From Anadara kagoshimensis (taxonomy: Eukaryota; Mollusca; Bivalvia; Arcoida; Arcidae), in contig CM037857.1 in assembly GCA_021292105.1 (NCBI GenBank), forward strand, positions 39,408,916-39,472,915: DNA of 64,000 nt, given 5' to 3'. This document shows positions 12,369 to 27,300 of the stretch, in pieces. A program made the position numbers and the translations under genes. Within the stretch, counting starts at the first letter, position 1. Every line of letters starts with the position of its first letter. The notes beneath the pieces are model-generated. The model saw only the letters and a program-made list of their open reading frames with translations. It searched no databases and was not told where the DNA came from.

Positions 12369-15300
12369 CTGTCAACAAATCATGAGTAACATTGGTTAAA
12401 ATTGGCTTTCGTTTTGTTGCTATTTAGTTAAAATTATATTGCAGATGACAGATTACAAGAGGTATAAATTTACATGGCCTAAATTATAAGTTTTATACAT
12501 TAATTAGTTGAGTTGAATAATGGTGTTTAACATCCCAGGCAAAAATATTTCACTTATATCCAGACATCACCAGCTATAGGCGAAGGTGCAGAAATTTTGC
12601 CGGTGCAGTGCACTGATGGCATTATACAGCAGGGTTCTTTATCGTGCCTACCAAGACATGGGACCTCATTTATTTTAGGTTCCCATCTGAAAGAAGCATG
12701 ACTTTAATTTCGTAATGTCGAGTGCTTGGCAAAATAACAGTCACTACCCACTTTTAAGTCTTGGGTCAGACCCGGCCGGGGTTCAAACCCACGACCTCCA
12801 GCTTACAGAGTGAGCACTCTACCAACTGAGCTACCACAGTGGTGTGTTACATTAGTGACAGTAAAACCTCCCACATACATGATCCAAAATTACCTGGTGT
12901 TTATTCCTTAAATTGAGTACTAGACTGAAATAGTTTTGGTCATTGTATTATTTCTAACTTTAGGAGCAGATTAAGATATTTTGGACAGTGCATAACTAAT
13001 TTCATAAAGGTTCTAACTACTGTGTAAAATAGCTAAAACTTGTATGACATACATGTAAAATTGATATAATAATAATTTATTCATTTTCGCGGTGTACTAA
13101 TTTTCACAGTTCTATCATTTGCGAGAAATTTAATACCAAGCGAAAATTATAGTATGTTTCTTATGTTATAGTGCATATTTTAAAAGCACAAAAATTTATC
13201 TATGCAGTTATGACTAAATTTCCTATAACACGAAAATAAATACATGCAAAATTAAATACATTTACAGTACTTAAAAAGTAATTTAAACGAGCCTTTCCAA
13301 AAATTACTTTGATATAATTATGTACAATGACAATGACGCCTAATGATATACATATGACTGCTTCACCTGTGTCTGTCACCTTTTAGGAAAGGCAAAAGTC
13401 ATACTGAAAATTGATAAATTTTAAAGTGTGCGTGTGTTGGGAGGGGGAGGGGGCATTCAGTAAAGGAGGTTCAGTCAAACACTCGGACAAATACCTGTGT
13501 TCTAATTTTGAATTGTGCTGCTAGATCTTCTAACATGACAACTTTTGATTCCTAGAATGAAAGAAATAAATTAATCAGGTTGTATAAATTAAGACATATT
13601 ATGATAGAAAACTTTACATATTTAAACAAGAGGCCCATGGGCCTTAACGCTCACCTGTGACCTTTGAACCCATGAGCTTCATTCAAATATCAAAATGATT
13701 ATTAGGCCAATATTCTAATATACATCCCTATACAAAAAGTTTATAGTTTTTGAGATAAATAATCATCTCAGTACTTGTTTGTATCTGTGATCTTGACATT
13801 TGAACCCATGCTCTTCATTCATATATCAAAATGACCACTGTGCCAGTACCAACAATATTCTAATATACATGCCTATACAAAAAGTTAATAAGTTTTCAAG
13901 ATAATTAACCATTTAGGTATTCATTCGCATCTGTGACCTTGACCTTTGAACCCACGACCTTCATTCATATATCAAAATGATCCTTAGGATAATACCTAAA
14001 TATTCTAATATACATGCCTATGCAAAAAGTTTATAGTTTTTGAGATAAATAATCATTTCAGAACTTGTTCACATCTGTGACCTTGACCTTTGAACCCATA
14101 ACCTTCATTCATATATCAAAATGGTTGTTAGGCTAATACCTACAATATTCTAATATACATGCATATACAAAAAGTTAACAGTTTTCAAGATAATTAACCA
14201 TTCAGGTATTCATTCACATCTGTGACCTTGACCTTTAAACTCATGACCTTTATTCATATATCAAAATGACCATTGGGCCATTACCTACAATATTCTAATA
14301 TACATGCCTATACAAAAAGTCTATAGTTTTTGAGATAAATAATCATTTCAGTACTTGTTTACATCTGTGACCTTGACCTTTGAACTCATGACTTTTATTT
14401 ATATATCAAAATGACCATAGGGCCATTACCTACAATATTCTAATATACATGCCTATACAAAAAGTTCATAGTTTTGCAGATAATTAACTATTTTACTATT
14501 TTAGTAAACTTGTACATCTGTGACCTTGACCTTTGAACCCATGACCTTAATCGATATATCAAAATGATAGTCATGTCAATACCTACAATTAACCAAAAAT
14601 CCTACATCATTATCACCAGAAATGTTTAAAAAATAGCATTTTTTATCAAAGGTCAAAACTGGGACATGACCTTGACCTTTGACCTTGACATCAATCGGAA
14701 GAAAAAAGGAAAACATGATCAACAGTGAAAACTCCATACAATTATCTTCAGCCATTATGAAGTTATAACAATAAATGTCTCATTTTAAAAATTACATAAT
14801 TTTACGCAAAAAACGCGTAACCTATTTTTCGTTGAATTTTCATGAAAAACACAATTTTAGTGTATCTAGGTATTCTGAATCCAAAAATCTAATCAAAATT
14901 TGCCTGCACCTTTTGGTTTCAGAGAAGAAGATTTTTTTGTCTTTTGGCTAATTATAGTAACAGCAGCCATATTGTTGGGCGTGGTCAAACCCTGAACACA
15001 ATTTTGAAAGCCTGTTACCCAGGCATTATAATCACCAAGTTTCATCAAATTTGGCTCAGTAGTTTTGGAGGAGAAGATTAAAATGTAAAGTTTACGCACG
15101 ACGGACGACGCACGACGGACGGTGATAGATAGCAATAATAGATAGTATTAAGAATTATAGAATTGCTTTACAAAGAAAGATTAAAAAGTTGAGATCATCT
15201 AATCCAGGTGAATATTGGAAACTAATAAATAAGAAAAAAACAAATGGTACACAGAGTAATATTTCAGTTCATGATTTTTACACACATTTTAAAAATATAA

Positions 15301-18300
15301 ATACCAGTACTGATTCTATGGGTGGTGATGATATTTTAAATAATTATACTAATTCAAATAATGATGGTAATATTTTAAATGAATGCATCACTGGTGATGA
15401 AATTATGTCATGTGTAAGAAATCTAAAGACTAATAAGTCTTCGGGAATAGACAGAATTTCCAACGAATATATTATATCTAGTATCGACGTTATGTTGCCT
15501 ATATATGTTAAATTATTTAATATTGTATTAGAAACAGGTATTATACCAGAATCATGGCTGGTTGGTAATATTATTCCAGTTTTTAAAAATAAAGGTACCG
15601 TAGTATTAATGATGTGAATAATTATAGACCTATTACTTTGCTTAGTTGTATGGGTAAACTTTTTACTTCTATTATGAACATTAGACTTAATAATTATGTT
15701 GAAGAGTTTGAAATTTTATGTGAAAATCAATCTGGATTTAGGAAGAATTATTCAACTGTTGATAATATTTTTATTTTACATTCTTTAATTGAGTTATTAC
15801 AACTCAAGAAAAGAAAGCTTTATTGTGCTTTTATAGATTTTCAGTCTGCTTTTGATAAAGTATGGCGTTATGGGTTGTGGCAAAAATTATTAAGATATAA
15901 CATTACTGGTAAATGTTTTAAAGTTATTGTTAATATGTATAGAAATACAAAATCTAGAATATCTGTAGATGGTCATGTTTCTGAGTTCTTCTCATGTAAC
16001 ATTGGTGTACGACAAGGAGAAAATTTATCTCCTCTATTATTTGCATTGTACATGAATGATCTTGAACAATTTTTTATAGACAGTAATATATCAGGTATCA
16101 AGTGTATAAGTGAAGAATTAGCAGATGAACTTAATATTTATTTAAAGTTGTTTCTACTTTTGTATGCGGACGACACTGTGTTAATGTCCGAATCTATATC
16201 TGACCTCCAGTGTCAATTAGATAATTTTTCTATTTATTGTAAAATGTGGAAATTAACTGTTAATATTAAGAAAACAAAAGTTATGGTTTTTTCAAAAGGT
16301 AAAGTTCCAAATAATGTTTCTTTTCACATTGATGGTATAGATTTAGAAATAGTAAAGGAAATAAAATATTTAGGTGTGTTTTTTAGTAGATACGGATCAT
16401 TTTTATGTACAAAAAAGTATTTAGCTGAAAGAGGTACAAAAGCTATGTATGGGATTATTAAGAAAGCTAGAACTTTAAATTTATCAATTGACTGCCAAAT
16501 AGATATGTTTGATAAAATGGTTTTACCAATTTTGTTGTATGGTTCAGAAATATGGGGTTTTGAAAAATTAGATATATTAGAAAGGGTCCATTTAAAATTT
16601 TGTAAACTTATTTTAAAAGTTAGAAAAAGTACGCCAAGTTTTATTGTATATGGCGAATTAGGCAGGGTACCATTATATGTTTATGTCAAAACTAGAATTA
16701 TAAGTTACTGGTCAAATATTATTGAGAAAAGTGATACGAAATATACGTCAATTATTTACAAATTATTATATAACTATTTTTCAAATGGTGTTAAAACTAA
16801 GTGGATTAGCTCAGTTGAAGCAATTTTTCAAGAATGTGGTATGAATAATATATGGCTATTTCATAATTATAGCAACCGTACCTGGTTAATTAAATGTGTT
16901 AAACAAAAATTATATGATCAATTTTTACAAGTTGGAATACAAATTCTACCTTTTCAAGGGGAATCTCTTATAATTTATTTACTCATTTTGATTTTAAACT
17001 ACAATTGTATTTAACTTCAGATCTCTCTGATAGAAACAAAACTACTTTAAGTAATTTTAGATGTAGTAATCATAAACTACCTATTGAAGTTGGACGTTGG
17101 AAAAATATCCCAAGAGAGAATAGATTATGTGAACTTTGTAACACCGATTTAGGTGATGAATATCACTATATTTTGTGTTGTACTGCTTTGTCTGCAGAAA
17201 GAAGTATGTTTATTCCTAAATGGTATATTGTCAAACCAAATACTTTAAAATTTTATTCATTATTCAACAATACAAATTTATCTCTACAAATTAAATTAAG
17301 TAAGTTTATAAAGATTATTAATGAAAGAATCGGTACTACCGGTCCTCCGGGTTAACATAATGTGTAATTGTATAGTTACGTTTATGTTACTCATGCATTA
17401 TTTGTTATATATATGTGTGTTTATATATTCTCAATTTGTAAAATTGCAATATGAGAAATAAAGAAACTTGAAACTTGAATAGCTCACCTGAGCCTTTTGG
17501 CTCAGGTGAGCTAAAAAAAAAACTCTATTTCACTATACATGTGTAAAATATAAACTTAAATGTTCTGATGTACTGTAACCACATTTATCATACATTTTCA
17601 TATTTTCTTAAAATAGTTTTCATTTTTAAACATGAAACACAAAACCAACAAATATTGCAGTATACCGACCAGTTGTATGCAATCTGACTGAAAGTGCTGC
17701 AAATTAGAAATCTTTGTGACTTTAGTTTGGTGACAAATGATATTTACTTAGAATTAAAATTGAACAAACGAATTCAGTGAATAAGGATTCCCGCCAGCAG
17801 GTTCTTTTTTTTTGTGATTTTCTCTTTTGTTCAAAGGGACATAACTCCGAGCAAAATAAGCAAACCAACTCATACAGCACGGACAAGAATTTTGGATGGA
17901 CAGAAGGATGGAATGAAGGATGGACAGAAACGCGCAGTTAATATCCCCCTTTTTCTTCAAAAGGTAGGGGATAGTTACAGAAGTATGTACATCTATATTC
18001 AAATAGCAAATCTAAGTCTATTACTAAAAACAAGTAACTTAAACACTCAACAAGTTACTTTGAAACGCATAATTCAAACTGCATGACACTAATGCTAATA
18101 CACACATCAGCACCTACCCTGCAAGGACATTGATTGATAGATTGACTGATTGATTGATTGGGGTCTTATGTTTCAGTCAAGAATTCTTCACTTATATTGA
18201 GATGTCACAAGCTATAAGTGAAGTGGCAAAATTTTGACCTTTGCAGTGCACTTAGAACAATAAGCATGGAGGGTTCTTTAATTTGTTCTATGACTCTTAT

Positions 18301-21300
18301 TTCTTAATGCATAGTACTTGGTGAAAGAACAGTCACAACCTTTTTTCAAGTCTTGGTCAGACCTGAATGAGGTTTGAACCCACAACCTCCCAAATACAAA
18401 ATAAACTCTCTACCAATTGAGCTACTGTAGTGGTCTCTGTAATGAAAAGAGCAGTCAAAAGAACAGTACATATAACCAACTCCATTAACACAATTTTACT
18501 AACATTTTTGTTGGAAAAAAACCCAGACCTTACCTTTATATGATCTATAAACTCTTGAAGTAAAGACTGTGACTGAAAATAAATAATAAATGTAAATCAT
18601 AAGTATTTAATATCAAACTCAAAAACAAGTCTAGTATGAAAATAAATAATCAATATGAATTATACATATTTGATATATAAAACTCTCCAAAAACAAGTCT
18701 GGAAACATTAATTCAAAGTATTTTTTTCAACAAAAATTTTTTATCACCATACTTTTAACTTTATTTTATGTGGGGGTAGCTTATTTAATACTGTAAGTGT
18801 AGGTTTATTTGTGGTGTACTAATTTTTGCTTATTTCAGGGTTAAATATTTTTCATGAAAATTTGTACCACTAATAAAATACATGTAAAATATATATCTGT
18901 TCCTGGCAGTCTGTTTCATAAATCCACAAATAAAACACCCCCGAAATGGTTGGAAAATACAAAAAGGTGTAATTAAATACTTTCAAGTACCATACTATCT
19001 CTAGTTACCGTCCAAATTTTGCTATTTTCAAATGTCAGCTTTGTTTCAAACTATCACATCTCACTGACTAAGTTCAAATTCCACTTGGGACAAATCCTAG
19101 TGTTAGCATATTTGTCAGTTTACTTGTGAAAGTTTGGTTGTTTCTCAGGGGACTCCAGTTTCCTCCACCATCCCTGAATTAAGTAGCTAAATTCTTGACT
19201 TCATCAAAAAAACTCATGGGACAGATCATAACTATGATAATGTTAGCCAGCTAACTTGCAAAATGACATTTTCTCTGGGTACTCCTGTGTCCTCCACAAT
19301 TTCAAAAGTGACCATCTTCATATCAGTACATTAATCCTGAAATGTGTGTGTATGTAAATCACTATTCCCCTCAAACAAAAATACTTACTGTAAGGTCAGG
19401 TGATATGTCACACTCTCCTTCTTCTTCTACACTAAATGCCTCTTTCAATTTAAGGTATTCTTCATGCTCTCTTTGTTCTTCTTCTTCTTTTCTCTTTCTT
19501 TCCTCTTCTTCCTGAAATTAATTATATGGAAATTTCTATAAATGTAAAGATCATGAAAACACTTTTAGTTGTTTATTCTGACAATTTACTTGCACTGGTC
19601 TATACCAAACCCTGAATACAATGAAAAACTTAGTTTAATTTGATTATCCGCCACCTTTTGAGGAAAGAGGGGATATTAAATTCGAGTTTCCGTCCGTCCG
19701 ATGTACATCCATCCACCCTTCTGTCCGTCTGAAATTCTTGTATGTGCTAATTCTTCAAAATTATGAAGTCATTTTTTAAAGAAACTTGGTGCAAAGCATC
19801 AACATAGATAGGAGATGTGCATATCGTGAACTTAAGCTAATTTGCTCATTTTCCTTGGAGTTATGGCCCTTTGACTGAAAAACCTAAAACAGTTCAATTG
19901 TCTAAAACACATGACTGGAGCCAAAATCTGATTTGATATTTAGCTTCTATATAGTCTTAAACAAATAATTTGTTCATTTTGTGAAGTTTGCTTGAAAAAT
20001 GGGTAATGTGATTTTGTGCTAAATTTTGACAAAATTGAAAAATGCATTCATAATGTAATGTCCAGACAAAATTCTTGTCTGGAGTAATTCTCCAAAACCT
20101 TTCAGTACTATTTCACAAAACTTGGTGCAAAGCATCAATATTGACAGGAGATGTGCATATCATTAACCTGAGTTAGTTTGCTTATTTTACTGGGAGTTAT
20201 GGCACTTTGATTGAACAACTTAAGTTGGTAAAATTTACCAAAACACATGCCTGTAGTCAAAATCTGAAGTGATATTTGACTTTTCTATAGTCTTAAACAA
20301 ATAATTTATTTATTTCATGAAATTAAGTTGAAAAATGTGTCATGCAAAGCATCAAAATTGACAGGAGATGAGCATATTATTAACCCGAGTTCGTTTGCTT
20401 ATTTTTTGTGGGAATAAATAGTTACTGTCCTTTGAACATAAATGAAAATCACAAAAAAGAACCTGCTGGCAGAGGATCCTAATTCACTGGATTTGCTTGT
20501 TAAATCATACTGGAAGGTGGTCAGTTTTAACATGTTTTTTTTATATGTAGTAGTAAATATAGTTTATATTTATACTGATTGTTCTTGTACTAGGAAAAAA
20601 TGAGTTCATATTAATTATCCCCTAATAAAAAATACCCCTGCAAATTTATCGTAATAACACGATAATACATGTAATACCACTGGGCTTGTATCTCTGCTGG
20701 TGGACTAAGCATTCACCAAGATACATGTATCATAAACTCAATGAAGTATTGCCGAAAATTTACTTTTGTCTGAATTTGCTGTTAGCTAAAATCTGAAAAT
20801 CCTCAAAAACCAAAGTTTACTCCCTCAGGCAATGTATTTCCTTAACTAAAATTGGTTAAATGTATTTTGGTTGTTTGGATATTTTTCAACCCCTTGAAAC
20901 AAAAATTTTGGTTTCACAATTTTTGTCCAAGTTCTACTGATGAAGAATTATATCCTGAAACAAATGTCAAGTGCTGTAAAATTAACACTGGTATAATATG
21001 TAATTAAAGACCCTACAACCAAATTATCTTATTAATGAATCTTACTCTTTCTGCCTCTTCCTGTTTTCTCTTTTCTTCTTCTTTCTTTCTTTGTCTCTCA
21101 AGTAAAGCTTCTCTTTCTTTTCTTTCCCTTCTTTCCTCTTCTTCTGCCTGCACAAGTTCAAAAGAAGATACACTAAATAGATAGTTTTAAATGTTGAATT
21201 TCAATTTCACAGTGTCAGAGAAAAATTGATATAAGGAAAATAGTTGTTTATTGTATCGAAAAGTTAAATTAACAGCTGCTTGTAATTACAAAGCATTCTT

Positions 21301-24300
21301 TTAAAGAGGTTTTCAATTTTAATTTTAAGACAAGAGTTCAAAAGAAAACCATAAACAAAAGGTTAACAAGTTTCATTGTTTGATTAAAACTACAAATTAA
21401 TGTGAATGTGGCTATCAAAACATTATTAGATTATTCAGAAGAATCAACTGTCATATTATAACTAGATACAATCAGGAGTCAAAGTTATTTTTTCATCTAA
21501 GAGCCAATGTGGCTCCATATCAAATTGTTCAGGCGACAATAAAAAATTTAGTTACCAAGAATGAAACTATAAAGAATTTTTTCCCTGGAAGCACTGTTGA
21601 CAGAACATCACCTGCTTTGAAAATCATTTGACAATTGATTTACTTATTTGGTCATTTAAATGCTTTAAAAGATTTGTGCAATAAAATCTTTTACTGGAAA
21701 TGTTTAAAGTCACATTTTGATGATGGAATTTTGTTAGCCAAATTGGCAACTTAAAGCCAACAAAATGGAGGCAAAATTTAAATTTTAATTGCCATGGTTT
21801 CTCATTTAGTCAAAACTTTGAGCCCTAATAATTTTAATTTTTACATCTTACTGGGTTTTAATGACTAATGTAACAAAATTGTCAAGGTCAATGTATAGGT
21901 CAAATTATATATCAATTATATTATGGAAGGCATTTCCCTCAATAAATGCCAATGACATACACTTAACATATTATTTAAAGAACTGTTGCAGATATATATA
22001 TCTAGCTGTGACAAAAGCAGTAATGATTAGACAAAAGCAGCAATGATCACCTGCACATAAACACACACACAAACAAAACTAGAACTGTCTCTCAACATTT
22101 AATGTCTTCCTTGGACCTTGGTCTTTCTGATACGATCTTGGTTCAAGGTGAAGTATTATGACACAACTTTGGACCATGAAGATTATTCATGTGAAGTGTT
22201 ATGAAAATGGTCAAAATCATTTATGAGATATGATTTTACACAGGCAGACAACATGGTGATTCCTATATAGTCCCCTCAAACTAGTCTTTGTTTTTGAGAG
22301 GGGAGGGGGGGGGGTAAAAAATAAAATACTGACAGTGTCTGACACTAATGAACACACTAAAATAAGGACACTCCTTTATAGATAGTGTACTGTTTAGGGA
22401 ACAAACAAACCAGAAAGCAACAAATGCTTCCAGATAACTTTGTTTGGAGGCATCATTTAACTAGAATTCATATAAAATTTCACTATTGAAAACAAGAAAT
22501 ATATACAAGACATGTTCAAAAATATTAACAGACATGAAAACAAATAACAAGTGTCTGAGTAAACAAGTCATTATACATATATAAATATAATACCAATCTC
22601 TGTTCTTTTCTCTCTGCCTTTCTTGAAGTTTTCTTAATTTTTTAGCACCAATTTTACCCTCAGGCTGTTCAATTTTATCAAATAAATCATCACCATCTTC
22701 ACCCATATACTCATCACCTAAAATAAAGGGGAAAAAACTTATCTTAAATTTAGAATCTACATGTATTGTTAATAAAGATATTAATCATGCTTACATTTTC
22801 TCAAAAATAGAGAACATACAAGAAAAATACCAGTATAAGATATAAGACAGCTATTGAAATCAACAAAAAACTAGACTATTATGTGTTGGTACACCACAAA
22901 GAAACTACTTTCCTGTTGGTCCCAGGGACTGGATGCAAATATTACTGTGATAGAGGTGTATATTATGCATACCAGTACAACATAGGTTTCGGCAATTTTC
23001 ATAAAAAATTAAATTGAAGTCCATCCTACAATTTAATATTGACATAGTTTAATTATCAGACAGAAGGACGCATTGTTTAAAAATATAATTATGATTTCTT
23101 TTAACTGGGTCCTGATTATTTGGCAATAAACAAGATTTTGGTTCACAACTGTACAGTAGAAAACTTTGCCTGCTTGAACATTTCTTCCTCAAAAATCACT
23201 TGTCAGTTTGGCCTAACAGATATTCTTTATAATATTTAAGAGAACAAAACTTAAACACATTACAAATATCAAGTCAATCAATGACACATGGACTTTGGGT
23301 CATTAAGATGAATCTACCATCCCCTATACATTGCTATAGATGAAGGATTTGATACAGTATAGTTGGTTTTATTCACTGGGGAATTAATTTCACTATATTC
23401 GTGATTTGACTTTATAGCACGAAATTAAATACAAAGTGAATATTTTCATGTAGCATCCATTAAACTTAGACAGATAATCAGTACTGATATATAAGTACAC
23501 TGGCAACTGGACTGCAAAATTTTATACCGTGAATAAGATTGCGTGTCTGAACAGCAAAATTATATCCCAACAGAAATAACAACTATACAGTAATCGCCCT
23601 TGATGTAAAAGCAGTTATTGTACCTGAATCATCCCTATCCTGTCTTCCCTGTACCCTCATTCTCCGTCTGGGTCCCTGACGCCTTCCTCCAACTCGGATA
23701 TTTTCTTCTGGCTGTCTCGGCACAGCTGCTTGTCTTCCTGGTCTTTCATCTAAAAATATTATCACTGATTTAAAAAATAACTTGAAACAGAAAGAATAAA
23801 AATGTTTACTGGCATGTATGGAGTACATTTAGAGCGAGTTAAATTGAAGTGCCTATGACTGGTGGCTAGTTACGCATGTGCCTGCATTGTTCTATCAGAC
23901 ACTTAGGGTTACAAGAAATAACCAATCATTGATTATTGGTCTCTGGCACTGATAACTCTTTGGTAAAAAAGAATGTATATATTTAAACCAATGAAGTTTT
24001 GAGGGTATATAGGAATCAACCTATCCATCTGTAATTTCATTCCAACATCTTGCCCACTCCACATCTTCCATGTCTATAGATGGATTTTGATCAAATTTCG
24101 CACACATGTAGAACCTCGCAGCTTGAATCCAAGTTTAAACACAAGAGCTCCTCTGAGAGGGCAATATATGCCTGTCAATGTCTATTATGTAAGCAGGAAT
24201 AACAAGAGGGCGTAAACTGCTATTGGACATGTCAATTATTGGTGACAGTCAAGATCATTAAAAAATTAACCATAACCACAATTTTGAGGAAAGTTGAAAT

Positions 24301-27300
24301 GCAACACAACAACTTGTTTTATATGTTTAACATTATTGTTTCTTGTGAAATAAAAAATTAAAAAAGTTCTTGCAATTTCTATATTATTTTTTTATTTGGC
24401 ATTCAAAGGGCCATAACTCCTAAAATTTTATGCAACATATGCACATTTTCATATGATCCCGATCATGGATGCCATTTGAAAACAATTGAAAATCTCTGGA
24501 ACTAGTTCAACCCACAACCCGGATGAACGGACATACTGACATACAGATGAACCGACAGATGGACCACACCATACCATATTAATATTTCTAGTACCTCGGA
24601 CAGAAAAATCTCACGCGCACACCAGTGCTAGATTTTTCTGTCTTGTCCAGTTTGTCTGGTACTGCCTCATGCGACAATTGAACAATCAGGATGACGTATC
24701 CGATCATTGCGCTCGACGTCATCAAAACAAAGCGTTTGTTTATTTATTTTTCACATATGTGTTTTATTTAACTTTTTATTCAAAATATTTCATTGTCAAA
24801 GTTTTTTATATTTGCATTGGATACAAATCATTGATATTTTAAAATTTTGAAGAGTTGTCGATGGGATTATTTTCAAAGGGCGAATTTGTACAATGCATTA
24901 GGTGCCCAAAGGAATGCAAGAGGCCCCATGAGGGTACGTGTTTTGTTTTGTATACACAGTTATAAACACTTAAATTGTACGAGAAATAGAATCTATCACT
25001 TGTTTGTAACTGATACCGGTTGATCTTAGTCTAGGGTGCTGTGATGTAACATATCCCAATCTCGGCATAGCCTCGATTGGGATATATGTTACATTACATC
25101 ACCCTCGACTGAGATCAACTGGTATCGGTCACAATCAGGTGACAGATTCTATTAGTCCCGTCTGTGACCTGTGTATAATAAAGGGAGGAATGTGGCAGGC
25201 TAGACTTGATAAATGAAAGAGTAGCTCAGCCAGTAGAGAATGTCTGAGTCTAAAAGTAATTGAAAAGTGTTGTGTGCATCCTGGAATACCATAGAATATC
25301 TCTGCATAGAGTAAAACATTGCTGATATAAATTAACAATAATGTCTGAGAATTATAACCCTGTGGTTAACAAAAAAGGAAAATCTGCAATATGGAATCAT
25401 TTTGGGGTAGAGTTTGATAAAACTGCACAAACTGTAAACTAAGGAATTGCCCTGACTATCCCGACCAGTCATGTTACATTCTTGGATGAATTAATTTCAC
25501 ATAGATTTTTTTATTTCCAATAAAAATTGTGCCATCTTTACCTTAATAAAATTGGCTGTAATACAAAAAGTTTAAAATAAAAACTAATCGGATCAAGTCA
25601 TTGTGGTGCTTTACTCAAATGCATAATCTATTCAAGAGATGTGAACACATGATTTTTAGTATTTACAGTAACGGATTATGTAGCTCTTCATTTTTTTATT
25701 TTATCGGTCCAGGCAAAAAAAAAAGTATAAGGTAGGGAAGAAACTAAAAAGAAGCATGAAAATAAAGAGGCAGCAAAACAAGAGGCCCATGGGCCTGATA
25801 TGCTCACCTGATAAATAATGGCTAGCTGATAGATTTCAAAAAAACATTAATACTGAAACCCCAATGACTTTTTTCTTTACATCAAAATGATCGTCGTATC
25901 AATACCTACAACATTCTAATATACATGCCTATACAAAAAGTTAATAGTTTTCCAGATAATTAACCATTTCGTTATTGTTTTGCATCTGTGACCTTGACCT
26001 TTGAACCCATGGCCTTTTTCTATACATCAAAATGATCGTTGTATCAATACCTACAACATTCTAATATACATGCCTATACAAAAAGTTTATAGTTTTTGAG
26101 ATAATTAACCATTTCGGTATTGCTTCGCATCTGTGACCTTGACCTTTGAACCCATGCCTTTTTTCTATACATCAAAATGATCGATGTATCAATACCTACA
26201 ACATTCTTATATACATCTCTATACAAAAAGTTTATAGTTTTTAAGATAATTAACCATTTCGGTATTGGTTTGCATCTGTGACCTTGACCTGTGAACCCAT
26301 GACCTTTTTCTATATACCAAAATGATCGTTGTATCAATACCTACAACATTCTAATATACATGCCTATACAAAAAGTTTATAGTTTTAGAGATAATTAAAC
26401 ATTTCCGTATTGTTTTGCATTTGTGACCTTGACCTTTGAACCCATGACCTTTTTCTATACATCAAAATGATCATTGTATCAATACCTACAACAGTCTAAT
26501 ATACATGCCTATACAAAAAGTTTCTGGTTTTCCAAATAATAATTATAATCAGACGTAAAAAAATTAGGTCACAACCTTCACAATTGACCTTGACCTCATT
26601 TTCAAGATACTAATAAGATGTCAAAACTGAAAACCCCATGTCATTATCTGGTCAAATAGTCAAGCTATAACAATTTGAAGCTATTTTACGATTTTTTCTA
26701 AATTAAACGCAAAAACGCGTAACCCATTTCAGTATTGTTTTTCATCTGTGACCTTGACCTTTAAACCCATGACCTTTTTCTATACATCAAAATGATTGTT
26801 GTATCGATACCTACACCATTCTAATATACATGCCTATACAAAAAGTTTATAATTTTCAAGATAATCAACTATTTCGGAATTGTTTCACATCTGTGACCTT
26901 GACCTTTGAACCAATGACCTTTTTCTATACATCAAAATGATCATTGTAGAAATACCTACAACATTCTAATATACATGCCTATTCAAAAAGTTTATAGTTT
27001 TCAAGATAATTAACCATTTCAGTATTGTTTCGCATCTGTGACCTTGACCTTTGAACCCATGACCTTTTTCTATACATCAAAATGATCGTTGTATCAATAC
27101 CTAAAACATTCTAATATACAAGCCTATACAAAAAGTTTATAGTTTTCGAGATAATTAACCATTTCGGTATTGTTTCGCATCTGTGACCTTGACCTTTAAA
27201 CCCATAACCTTTTTCTATACATCAAAATGATTGTTGTATCAATACCTACAACATTCTAATATACATGCCTATACAAAAAGTTTATAGTTTTCGAGATAAT

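Larger units (their letters stand above)
13626..17514 (+). mobile_element. Tandem-repeat element A (Helentron/pearl-like)
   Basis: The left end is CAAGAGGCCCATGGGCC followed by GCTCACCTG. The right end is a hairpin (AGCTCACCTGAGCC, TTTT, GGCTCAGGTGAGCT) followed by AAAA. GCTCACCTG inside the left end is the inverse of CAGGTGAGC at the right tip, an asymmetric terminal inverted repeat. Inside lie about six 145-bp tandem units, a unique flank, and an ACGG-rich simple stretch at 15096-15122. Element B at 25.8 kb has the same plan. Such architecture is described for non-autonomous Helitron-like/pearl elements of bivalves; the class assignment is inference. A LINE has inserted close to its right end. 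It lies in DDRGK1 intron 6. Confidence 0.7.

Noticed and set aside
14893..15135. 80-codon open frame on the minus strand
   Set aside because: It lies wholly within the unique flank and ACGG-rich stretch of tandem-repeat element A, a non-coding part.
25210..25290. tRNA-like stretch GTAGCTCAGCCAGTAGAGAA
   Set aside because: An A-box-like sequence is present but no B box or cloverleaf follows; at best a decayed SINE head.
26074..26337. 87-codon minus-strand frame with two repeated peptide blocks
   Set aside because: The repetition follows the 145-bp tandem unit of element B; it is not a protein gene.
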